Assembly (NCBI GenBank): GCA_002361955.1
Contig: DESK01000059.1
Location: forward strand, 18,252-82,251
Reading direction: 5' to 3'
DNA from: Lachnospiraceae bacterium UBA3316
Lineage (GTDB): Bacteria; Bacillota; Clostridia; Lachnospirales; Lachnospiraceae
DNA: 64,000 nt
The notes beneath the pieces were generated by a model. That model saw nothing but the letters and a program-made list of their open reading frames with translations. It was not told the DNA's origin and made no database searches. The position numbers were made by a program, and so were the translations under genes. How positions within the stretch are numbered: position 1 is the first letter of the stretch; the number at the start of each line of letters is the position of its first letter. Below, piece by piece: positions 7,980-14,674 of the stretch.

Positions 7980-9377
7980 TTACCGATATTCAATATCTTT
8001 ATCATTCACTGTGGACGCATCCAGAGCGATGTGGTCATACTGGGAAAGTCCGAAGGTGGCTCCCTCCTCCACAATACAGTACTCTTCGTTCTGGTCCACC
8101 ACAGTAATTGCGCGGAATATGGCATATCCCTTATTGATATTATAGACGCCCTCCAGCGTTTCCTTATCCCCTATGGTGTACTGCTTTGACTTCTCTGCCA
8201 TCAGAATCACATCTCCCTCCTCAAAATGGGAGCTGTCTACCAGGAAATACGTCTTTTCTTCTTTATATACGGTTGCCGTAATATATTTGGCGCTGGAAGA
8301 GCCGTCTTTTTTCGTAACCTGCTTGATGATGCTGATTTCCTTGGGCTCCTCTTCCTCATAGAGGGCAAACTCCTTGGGGATTTTATAAAAAACCTTCTGG
8401 GCAATGGCCGAATTTGGTATCTTAAGCCCTGTCTTCCGGCTCAACACCAGCTCGATCTCCAGAAAACGCTCTGACGCATAGCGAATCAGGGATGTACTCA
8501 TATCAATCTTTCCAAAGTACCCATCCTTATTATTAAAAATAGAAAAATCCCCGGTAAAGGTAGTTCCGTCCTTCAGGAAGCGGAAACGGATGGAGGTTCT
8601 GTCGGAAAACTCCGCAGCCATCCTCTGGTCCAAAGGAAAGATCAGCGACCAATTCTCGTCCGTCAAAAGCTTATACAGGCTGTCTCCCGTAGAAATCTCC
8701 TTATTCAGACGCAGGTTTGTCTTGTGATAATTTTTAAGGTCAAAGTCTGAAGCCTTCACATCCTCCGCCTGCAGATCCTCGTAACCGTCCTCCGAATAGA
8801 CAACGATCCCCTCCTTAGGCGCCGTACACAGATCCACCATACTCAGTGTGCTTCCCTGGCTGTCCTTCAGGCTGGAGAGGGCCTTTTCATTCGTCAGCTC
8901 CAGAATGCTGCTTTCCACATCTGATTTGAAATTGTAGACTGCCTGGTACGACGTGGCGCTATAATTGGCCGCAAAGGAAGACATCTCGCTCCGGATCTTA
9001 GAAAGCATCTCCTTATCAGCCCCCTCCACCAGCTCCTCCTTGGCAGTCGCCGCAACAGAAGCCATCTTACCGGCCTCATCGATGGAACAGACGCTGTTTC
9101 CCATTCCCACCTTGCTACCCTCACGGGCATAATAGCTCACTGTACCATTTTGGTCAGCCTTCACGACAGTCTCCTTTTTTAAAGCCAGAGCCGTATAACG
9201 GTAATTTCCCGCCAGGGGCCCCGCTGTCACTTCGTAGGGCGTCACATGCTCCGTCGTCAGATACATGACCAGACAGATGATCATATAGACAAAAAGCACG
9301 CCGAACATGATCGTGCCAATATTAAAAAAACGGTATCTTCTATAAGGTATAATCTTATTTTTCCTGCTGTTTGCCAA
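7980..9377 (-). CDS. HlyD-like membrane-anchored protein of the sepF cluster
   Basis: A 465-residue protein with one N-terminal transmembrane helix (about 18-42) and a large extracytoplasmic region resembling HlyD/membrane-fusion adaptors: a biotinyl-lipoyl-like strand set near 65-105 (VKADQNGTVSYYAREGSKVG) and a C-terminal beta-barrel-like part. Start is TTG 9377, seven bases after AAGGAGG; no better ATG exists nearby. No ABC or RND transporter gene is adjacent, so an efflux role is not supported by context; position before yggS-sepF suggests an envelope or division role. Function unknown. Confidence 0.75.
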   Translation of the reverse strand: MANSRKNKIIPYRRYRFFNIGTIMFGVLFVYMIICLVMYLTTEHVTPYEVTAGPLAGNYRYTALALKKETVVKADQNGTVSYYAREGSKVGMGNSVCSIDEAGKMASVAATAKEELVEGADKEMLSKIRSEMSSFAANYSATSYQAVYNFKSDVESSILELTNEKALSSLKDSQGSTLSMVDLCTAPKEGIVVYSEDGYEDLQAEDVKASDFDLKNYHKTNLRLNKEISTGDSLYKLLTDENWSLIFPLDQRMAAEFSDRTSIRFRFLKDGTTFTGDFSIFNNKDGYFGKIDMSTSLIRYASERFLEIELVLSRKTGLKIPNSAIAQKVFYKIPKEFALYEEEEPKEISIIKQVTKKDGSSSAKYITATVYKEEKTYFLVDSSHFEEGDVILMAEKSKQYTIGDKETLEGVYNINKGYAIFRAITVVDQNEEYCIVEEGATFGLSQYDHIALDASTVNDKDIEYR

Positions 9378-9400
9378 ATGAAAGCCTCCTTTTCCTGACT

Positions 9401-9429
9401 ATTCTACCACGATTACACTTTGGGGACAA
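9401..9429 (-). promoter_or_regulatory. Predicted promoter of the HlyD-like/yggS/sepF run
   Basis: Minus strand -35 TTGTCC (9429-9424), 17-bp spacer, -10 TAGAAT (9406-9401), about 24 bp before the TTG start. It lies in the divergent region shared with the DUF378 gene. Confidence 0.55.
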
Positions 9430-9459
9430 CCAAAAAAGGAAAAGTCTTCAAAAGAAAAC

Positions 9460-9488
9460 GCATAAAAACCCGCGATAGGGCAAGAATA
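9460..9488 (+). promoter_or_regulatory. Possible forespore sigma-F-like promoter before the DUF378 gene
   Basis: GCATA (9460-9464) and GGCAAGAATA (9479-9488) match the sigma-F style motifs GYWTA and GGNNANANTW with a 14-bp spacer. The match is by eye and the spacer is slightly short, so this is tentative. Confidence 0.3.
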
Positions 9489-9535
9489 AAAACAGAGCGT
9501 GGACGCTTAAGTACATGACAAGGAGGAAATTCGTA

Positions 9536-9748
9536 ATGGAAAGCAGAGGGTTCGACTACACCTGCCTGACACTTGTGATCATCGGCGCTGTAAACTGGGG
9601 ACTGATCGGTTTTTTCAGCTTTGACCTGGTTGCCTTTCTTTTTGGAAATATGGGCTGGATCTCCAGGATCATTTACGCACTGGTAGGACTGGCAGGGCTT
9701 TATATGATCAGCACTTACGGACGGATCGGCACCATGGGCCGGGAATAA
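9536..9748 (+). CDS. DUF378 small membrane protein
   Basis: A 70-residue protein with two transmembrane segments (about 8-30 and 40-60) and the family phrase GAVNWGLIGFF, characteristic of DUF378. Function is unknown in the family. The start is ATG 9536 because GGAGG lies nine bases upstream; an earlier in-frame start at 9515 has no ribosome site. It is the only plus-strand gene in the first 50 kb and converges on the P-loop gene, whose terminator follows its stop. Confidence 0.85.
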   Translation: MESRGFDYTCLTLVIIGAVNWGLIGFFSFDLVAFLFGNMGWISRIIYALVGLAGLYMISTYGRIGTMGRE

Positions 9749-9756
9749 AAATTTTC

Positions 9757-9791
9757 AAAAAAAGGACACCAGAAAAAGTATCTGGTGTCCT
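9757..9791 (-). terminator. Terminator of the P-loop gene
   Basis: Arms AGGACACCAGA (9763-9773) and TCTGGTGTCCT (9781-9791) form a perfect 11-bp stem with a 7-nt loop, followed on the minus strand by a T-run (9763-9757). On the plus strand no T-run follows, so DUF378 transcripts may not stop here. Confidence 0.85.
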
Positions 9792-9815
9792 GCCTATACA
9801 CGTTCCGTGTATGTA

Positions 9816-10235
9816 TTACAATGAAATAATGACTTTTGACTTTGCATTCTCCGGCATCTCCGCCTCATCCAGAGAAATGCTCAGTACAAAGTCTACGGAA
9901 TACTTTCCGCTGATCGCCTCTAAGCGGTTCAGGGTCTCCTCAATGCTCTTGTCCTCCAGCTTCGCAATCTTTAAGAAGCTGTCCAGGTACATCTGCTCCA
10001 GATCGTGATCCTGAGAAATCAGGCCACAGATAAAGCCGATAAACTCTTCACTGCTCTGTAAGTCAAACTCAGAGACATCGATTAAACGGATCCTGTTGTT
10101 AAGCTCATACATATGCTTGCTGCTTTTGTCAAGGTAAACAATATTTCCATGTGCAGTCTTAATCTCTGCGTTCACCTTGTCAAGTAATTGTTTCGTCTTA
10201 CCCTTTCCTTTTCTGCCTGCGATGATCTGTATCAT
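9816..10235 (-). CDS. Small P-loop ATP/GTP-binding protein, function unknown
   Basis: 139 residues. A Walker A motif GRKGKGKT at about 7-14 directly follows a hydrophobic strand, and hydrophobic strands ending in aspartate (IVYLD, IRLID) could supply a Walker B site. The rest is acidic and helical. Start ATG 10235 has AGGAGG upstream; an earlier frame start at 10280 lacks one. Such proteins are sometimes labelled PilT-like from the P-loop alone; no pilus gene is nearby and that name is not supported. It has its own terminator and a likely -10 (TATAAT, 10275-10270). Confidence 0.7.
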   Translation of the reverse strand: MIQIIAGRKGKGKTKQLLDKVNAEIKTAHGNIVYLDKSSKHMYELNNRIRLIDVSEFDLQSSEEFIGFICGLISQDHDLEQMYLDSFLKIAKLEDKSIEETLNRLEAISGKYSVDFVLSISLDEAEMPENAKSKVIISL

Positions 10236-10313
10236 TGTAATCTCCTCCTTTAAACATAGTGGCACAAGTATTATAGACAAAATTATAATATATTATTTGA
10301 AAAAACACAACCG

Positions 10314-11324
10314 TTATTTGTTTATTTTAGACAATAAATCATTCATTTCTTCATAAAGACTGTCCTTGTCTTCTGCATGCATGATAATGGAGATGAAAGG
10401 ATCCCCATATTTGTTCATACTGTACAGGCAAAGGCAGGCACCTGCAGCATCTGTAGTTCCCGTCTTGCCTCCGCTTACCAGCACATCCGCGGGTGGAACG
10501 GCTTCGTTGATGAAATAGTGGTTGGTGGATTCCCACATAATTCCCTGCTCTTCCCCGGCGGCATCCGTATACTCCGCGTAATACGTATGGCGATTGATGA
10601 TATCCTTAAAGACGTCATACTTCAGCGCCTCGTGAAACATCAGGTAGACGTCGTAGGCAGTTGTGTAATGCTGCTCATCCTGAAGGCCATGGGGATTCGC
10701 GAAATGCGTGTCCACCGCGCCGATGGCGGCCGCCTCCCGGTTCATCATTTCCACAAACTGCTCCACGCTTCCGCCGATATGGACGGCGATGGTCATAGCC
10801 GCGTCATTTCCTGAGTTGATCATAAGGCCGTAAAGAAGCTGCTTCAGCGTAAATCTATCGCCCACATGGATATCGCAGACGGAGGATCCGTATTCAATAT
10901 CCTTGCATTCCTCCCCCACAGTGATCACATCATCCAGATTCCCGTATTTCAAGGCCACCAGAGTGGTCATGATCTTTGTCAGGCTTGCCGGATACCTCTT
11001 TTCGTGGAGCCCTTTCGCGTAAACCACCTGACGCTCCGCCTCATCAAACAGGGCGGCCGACTGGGCGGGAACTTCAAAATCCCCCAGGGCCACATCCCCG
11101 GCGGAAACGCAGAGATCTGCGGCGAAAGATGACGCCATGCCATTTTCCAGCGTGAGAGCCGAGGTGCCCAGGACCGGATGATTTTTATCGTAGCCCATGT
11201 CCAGACTGATATCACGGACACGGAAAAAAAGCAAATAGACAGCTGCTCCCAATACCATCAACAGGACGGCAAGCAGGAGCACAAAAATGCGGGCTGTCCG
11301 CTGTTCCTTTTCTCTTCGATTCAT
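10314..11324 (-). CDS. Serine-type D-Ala-D-Ala carboxypeptidase (S11 family)
   Basis: Penicillin-binding enzyme trimming the terminal D-alanine of peptidoglycan stem peptides outside the membrane. The 336 residues start with a membrane anchor (about 11-34). The three active-site motifs are present: SLTK (114-117), SGN (171-173) and KTG (287-289). The C-terminal domain seen in DacF-like enzymes is absent, so the protein ends soon after the catalytic domain. Start ATG 11324 follows AGGTAGG and leaves eight bases after mgsA. It ends the shape and division cluster. Confidence 0.92.
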   Translation of the reverse strand: MNRREKEQRTARIFVLLLAVLLMVLGAAVYLLFFRVRDISLDMGYDKNHPVLGTSALTLENGMASSFAADLCVSAGDVALGDFEVPAQSAALFDEAERQVVYAKGLHEKRYPASLTKIMTTLVALKYGNLDDVITVGEECKDIEYGSSVCDIHVGDRFTLKQLLYGLMINSGNDAAMTIAVHIGGSVEQFVEMMNREAAAIGAVDTHFANPHGLQDEQHYTTAYDVYLMFHEALKYDVFKDIINRHTYYAEYTDAAGEEQGIMWESTNHYFINEAVPPADVLVSGGKTGTTDAAGACLCLYSMNKYGDPFISIIMHAEDKDSLYEEMNDLLSKINK

Positions 11325-11332
11325 ACATCTAC

Positions 11333-11728
11333 CTACCTGTACATCTCGCGCCATTCCAGGTCGCCTCTTTCCAGGGACTTAATAAGCATCTCCGCGGTTG
11401 CCAGGTTCGTCGCCATAGGAATGCTGTGCATGTCACAGAGCTGAACCGTGTTCGCCATATCCAGCTCATGAGACTTTGGCTTCAGCGGATCCCGCAAAAA
11501 AATCATCAGGTCAATCTGGTTGTGCTCAATCTGGGCTCCCATCTGCTGCTCGCCTCCCAGGTGCCCGGCCAGGAATTTGTGAACATTTAAATTTGTCACT
11601 TCTTCTACCAGCCTTCCCGTGGTTCCTGTGGCATACAGATTATGCTTACATAAAATCCCCCGATAAGCAATACAGAAATTCTGCATCAGCTTCTTTTTTG
11701 CGTCATGCGCAATCAATCCTATATTCAT
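11333..11728 (-). CDS. mgsA: Methylglyoxal synthase
   Basis: Converts dihydroxyacetone phosphate to methylglyoxal and phosphate, a bypass of lower glycolysis. The 131 residues contain the phosphate-binding ATGTTG, the family block GHLGGEQQMGA and the catalytic-region aspartate in FLRDPLKPKSH. Length is slightly short of the usual 130-150. It lies directly behind rodA, a recurrent placement in Clostridia, though the functional link to cell shape is unclear. Confidence 0.95.
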   Translation of the reverse strand: MNIGLIAHDAKKKLMQNFCIAYRGILCKHNLYATGTTGRLVEEVTNLNVHKFLAGHLGGEQQMGAQIEHNQIDLMIFLRDPLKPKSHELDMANTVQLCDMHSIPMATNLATAEMLIKSLERGDLEWREMYR

Positions 11729-11743
11729 ATGGCCTTCCCCCTG

Positions 11744-12853
11744 TCAATATTTTTTTACCTGAAGCCCTACATTCAATACAATCCCTATTCCAATAAAAAA
11801 GCTTACCAAAGATGTGACACCTGCGCTCACGAAAGGAAGCGCAATTCCTGTGTTTGGCAAAAGGCCTGTGGCCACGCCGATATTAATAAACGTCTGAAAG
11901 AAAATCTGTGCCGCAAGTCCGCAGCAGACCATCATCCCCGCCGAATCACGGGCCTTTTTTCCTATGCGCACACATTCTATGGCAATAATCAGCTCCAAAA
12001 TGATAATGATGCAACACCCAAGAAATCCCAACTCCTCACCCACAACCGCAAAGATAAAATCTGTCTGGGCCTCCGCGATAAAATTACCGTTTTTTACCGA
12101 AGAAACCACATTCGTGTTCAGTCCCTTTCCATAAAGCTGTCCGGAACCGATGGCAATCTTTGAATTCAACTGCTGATAGATAATGGAGTAATACTGCGGA
12201 TCCTCCGGATGCAGCCACGCCATGATCCTGTTGTACTGATATCCCCGCAGGATCGTCTGCCCAGGCTGAAGTATCAAGCTGAAAACAACTGTTACCAGGG
12301 GAATTGCTATTACTATAATACCACCGATTATTTTATAACTCAAGCCCGCGATAAAAATCAGAACACAAAAAACCATGGCAATCGATATGGTCGTGGACAA
12401 ATCCGGCTGTTTGATGATAAAAGCCAGCGGAACTACCAGGCAGAGCAGGGACAGGAAAATAACCTTTACGGTACTGATCTTTTCCTCATGCATCATAAAC
12501 AGCTTTGAAAAGAAAAGGATCAGGATAATCTTCATAACGTCCGAAGGCTGAAACTGGAAAAAGCCTAAATCAATCCAGCGGGTAGCCCCGTTTACATTTT
12601 TTCCCACCAACGGAACTGCCGCAAGCATGGCAATACCTAAAACATAGTAGATCCAATAAAAATTCAGCAGCCAGGAGTAATCAATCAGGGAGGCCGCCAC
12701 CATCAGAATTAATCCGATCACCAGGCCTATGATCTGCTTTTTCTGCGCCGCGTCCTGGGCGCTGCCGATTACCATAATTCCAAGAACCGAAATGGCGACG
12801 ACCCAGAGGATCAGCCTGAATTTATAGTCCTTTAATCTGTATTGTCTTAACAT
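11744..12853 (-). CDS. rodA: RodA-type SEDS peptidoglycan polymerase
   Basis: Membrane glycosyltransferase that polymerises lipid II in the elongation complex with PBP2. About ten transmembrane segments are visible in 369 residues, and the SEDS C-terminal signature is present (GIALPFVSAGVTSLVSFF). It is probably the partner of the PBP2 encoded upstream in the same run. The start is taken as ATG 12853 behind GGGTGAGG; a GTG at 12862 is possible. Either start overlaps the end of minE by more than 30 bases. Confidence 0.92.
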   Translation of the reverse strand: MLRQYRLKDYKFRLILWVVAISVLGIMVIGSAQDAAQKKQIIGLVIGLILMVAASLIDYSWLLNFYWIYYVLGIAMLAAVPLVGKNVNGATRWIDLGFFQFQPSDVMKIILILFFSKLFMMHEEKISTVKVIFLSLLCLVVPLAFIIKQPDLSTTISIAMVFCVLIFIAGLSYKIIGGIIVIAIPLVTVVFSLILQPGQTILRGYQYNRIMAWLHPEDPQYYSIIYQQLNSKIAIGSGQLYGKGLNTNVVSSVKNGNFIAEAQTDFIFAVVGEELGFLGCCIIIILELIIAIECVRIGKKARDSAGMMVCCGLAAQIFFQTFINIGVATGLLPNTGIALPFVSAGVTSLVSFFIGIGIVLNVGLQVKKY

Positions 12854-13073
12854 ATTCCTCACCCTGTCCTGCTTCTCTTGAAATATCCAACTGTATCTTA
12901 ATGTTTGTCTGATCCAACTCCACGTATTTTGAAAGAACCTGTGTAATGTCCCTTTTTATCCTGTCAGTAGTCTCCGGGCTGCAGCTTAACCTGTCGGCCA
13001 GGACAACGCCCTTCAGCCGCTCTCTGGCTATGCTTCCGGAATTTTTCTTTAAAAATACCTGGATACTCTTCAC
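12822..13073 (-). CDS. minE: Cell division topological specificity factor MinE
   Basis: Stimulates MinD ATPase and drives Min oscillation, restricting MinCD inhibition to the cell poles. The 83-residue protein has the MinD-binding stretch (SGSIARERLKGVVLADR, about 13-29) and the C-terminal topological domain with a VELDQTNIKIQL strand. Its presence beside minCD indicates an oscillating, E. coli-like Min system and not the DivIVA-anchored B. subtilis type. It overlaps rodA at the 3' end. Confidence 0.93.
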   Translation of the reverse strand: MKSIQVFLKKNSGSIARERLKGVVLADRLSCSPETTDRIKRDITQVLSKYVELDQTNIKIQLDISREAGQGEEYVKTIQIKGL

Positions 13074-13085
13074 CGGCCGGCCCTC

Positions 13086-13877
13086 TTAATTCTTTCTGAA
13101 CAGTCCTGAAACCCTTGAAAAGAAGGACTCCGGCCTGCTCAAATCCATAAGGGGAACGCTCTCCCCGGTAATCCGCCTGCAAATATTCAGGAACGCCTGT
13201 CCGGCCCTCGTGTCATCCCCCGCCAGGGGCTCTCCCTGGTTGGTGGAAATAACCACGCTCTCGTCGTCGGGCACCGCCCCCACAAGGTTCGCGGCCAAAA
13301 TCTCAACCACATCGTCCACGGACATCATATCCCCCCGGCGTATCATATCCATACGCAGCCGGTTGATCAGAAGTTCTATTTTCTTAATATCGTTTGCCTC
13401 CAAAAGACCGATGATCCTGTCCGCGTCCCGAATAGCAGAAACCTCCGGCGTGGTGACAACGATGGCCCTGTCCGCCCCCGCTATGGCATTTTTAAATCCC
13501 TGCTCGATTCCCGCGGGACAGTCCAACAGAATATAGTCAAAATATTCCCTGAGGTCATCCGTCAGCTTTTTCATCTGTTCCGGCGTCACCGCCGTCTTAT
13601 CCCTGGTCTGGGCCGATGGCAGCAGGTAGAGATTGGGATACCTCTTATCTTTGATCAGTGCCTGCTTCCGCCTGCAATTTCCCTCGATCACATCCACCAG
13701 ATTGTATACAATCCTGTTCTCAAGGCCCATGACCACGTCCAGATTGCGGAGGCCGATGTCTGTGTCGATCATGACCACCTTCTTGTTAAGCTTTGCAAGC
13801 CCTGTGCCGATATTTGCCGTGGCCGTGGTCTTTCCCACACCGCCTTTGCCGGATGTTACTACGATTACTTCACTCAT
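13086..13877 (-). CDS. minD: Septum site-determining ATPase MinD
   Basis: Membrane-cycling ParA/MinD ATPase that recruits MinC and responds to MinE. The deviant Walker A motif GKGGVGKTT is at 10-18, with switch and Walker B regions in VMIDTDIGLRNLD and ILLDCPAGIE. The 263 residues end in a membrane-targeting amphipathic helix (FFSRVSGLFRKN). Twelve bases separate it from minE; minC is upstream. Confidence 0.96.
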   Translation of the reverse strand: MSEVIVVTSGKGGVGKTTATANIGTGLAKLNKKVVMIDTDIGLRNLDVVMGLENRIVYNLVDVIEGNCRRKQALIKDKRYPNLYLLPSAQTRDKTAVTPEQMKKLTDDLREYFDYILLDCPAGIEQGFKNAIAGADRAIVVTTPEVSAIRDADRIIGLLEANDIKKIELLINRLRMDMIRRGDMMSVDDVVEILAANLVGAVPDDESVVISTNQGEPLAGDDTRAGQAFLNICRRITGESVPLMDLSRPESFFSRVSGLFRKN

Positions 13878-13944
13878 ACGCTCCTGTCCTCCTACATCAG
13901 GCCTGCCTTTCCGGGGGCCTGTCAGATTTACGCAATCTTAGCTG

Positions 13945-14646
13945 TCACTCATCCTTCGTCTCTTCTTCCCCAGCGGAAATCTCATTTAAGGTATCTCTGG
14001 ATATCGGTTTCACATAGATATGGTTATCTTTTATGTAGGCAATCTTTGGATCTATGCTGTATTCGCAGGAATCCACCCGTTTTACAATGGCGCTTCGCGC
14101 GATCTTGTCCGCGATCCGCACCTGGATGGGCTTCATGACCAGGGCGGCCACAAGGCTGTCCCGGTCACCGCTGGCTCCGGCGTAAACGTTTCCCCTGCAG
14201 GCCCCCAGAACAATAATGTTCCCTTTGGAGATCACGCTGGCCCCGGGGTTTACGTCCCCCAGGACAACCACGCTGTGTTCCGTTTCAAGGACCTGTCCGG
14301 CCCGGAGTGTCCCCCGGTAAAACATGCCTTCGCTCTCCCGCCGCTGTTCCAGGGCAAACTCTACGGCCTGTCTGTAGTACTCCTCATGCTCAGGTGCCTC
14401 ATCCACAATGCACAGGATATGGATCCCTGAATTTCCCACGATGGTCTCCACCACCGCCTTTTCCTGGGGTTTTGTCAGCACCCGCCCCCGGAAACTGACT
14501 GCCATTTTCGCGTTTTTAAAGAAATCTGCGGACTCCCTGAACTTGTCCGCAAGATCCAGCAGCAGCTCCTCAAAAGGAATTTTATCGTCCAGTATGACAA
14601 CAAGTCCATACTTATTGCTTTTGATCATTACCGAATTACGGTTCAC
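13945..14646 (-). CDS. minC: Septum site-determining protein MinC
   Basis: FtsZ-assembly inhibitor brought to the membrane by MinD. Of 233 residues, the N-terminal domain (about 1-105) binds FtsZ and the C-terminal right-handed beta-helix (about 120-215, including VLGDVNPGASVISKGNIIVLG) dimerises and binds MinD. The start is GTG 14646 with GGGAGG eight bases upstream; an ATG six codons on has no ribosome site. It lies between PBP2 and minD. Confidence 0.93.
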   Translation of the reverse strand: MNRNSVMIKSNKYGLVVILDDKIPFEELLLDLADKFRESADFFKNAKMAVSFRGRVLTKPQEKAVVETIVGNSGIHILCIVDEAPEHEEYYRQAVEFALEQRRESEGMFYRGTLRAGQVLETEHSVVVLGDVNPGASVISKGNIIVLGACRGNVYAGASGDRDSLVAALVMKPIQVRIADKIARSAIVKRVDSCEYSIDPKIAYIKDNHIYVKPISRDTLNEISAGEEETKDE

Positions 14647-14674
14647 ACTGTATGCCTCCCTCTCTTTATGCGTT

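Noticed and set aside
9816..10235. PilT/twitching motility label for the P-loop protein
   Set aside because: Only a Walker A motif supports it; no pilus genes or PilT-specific boxes are present.
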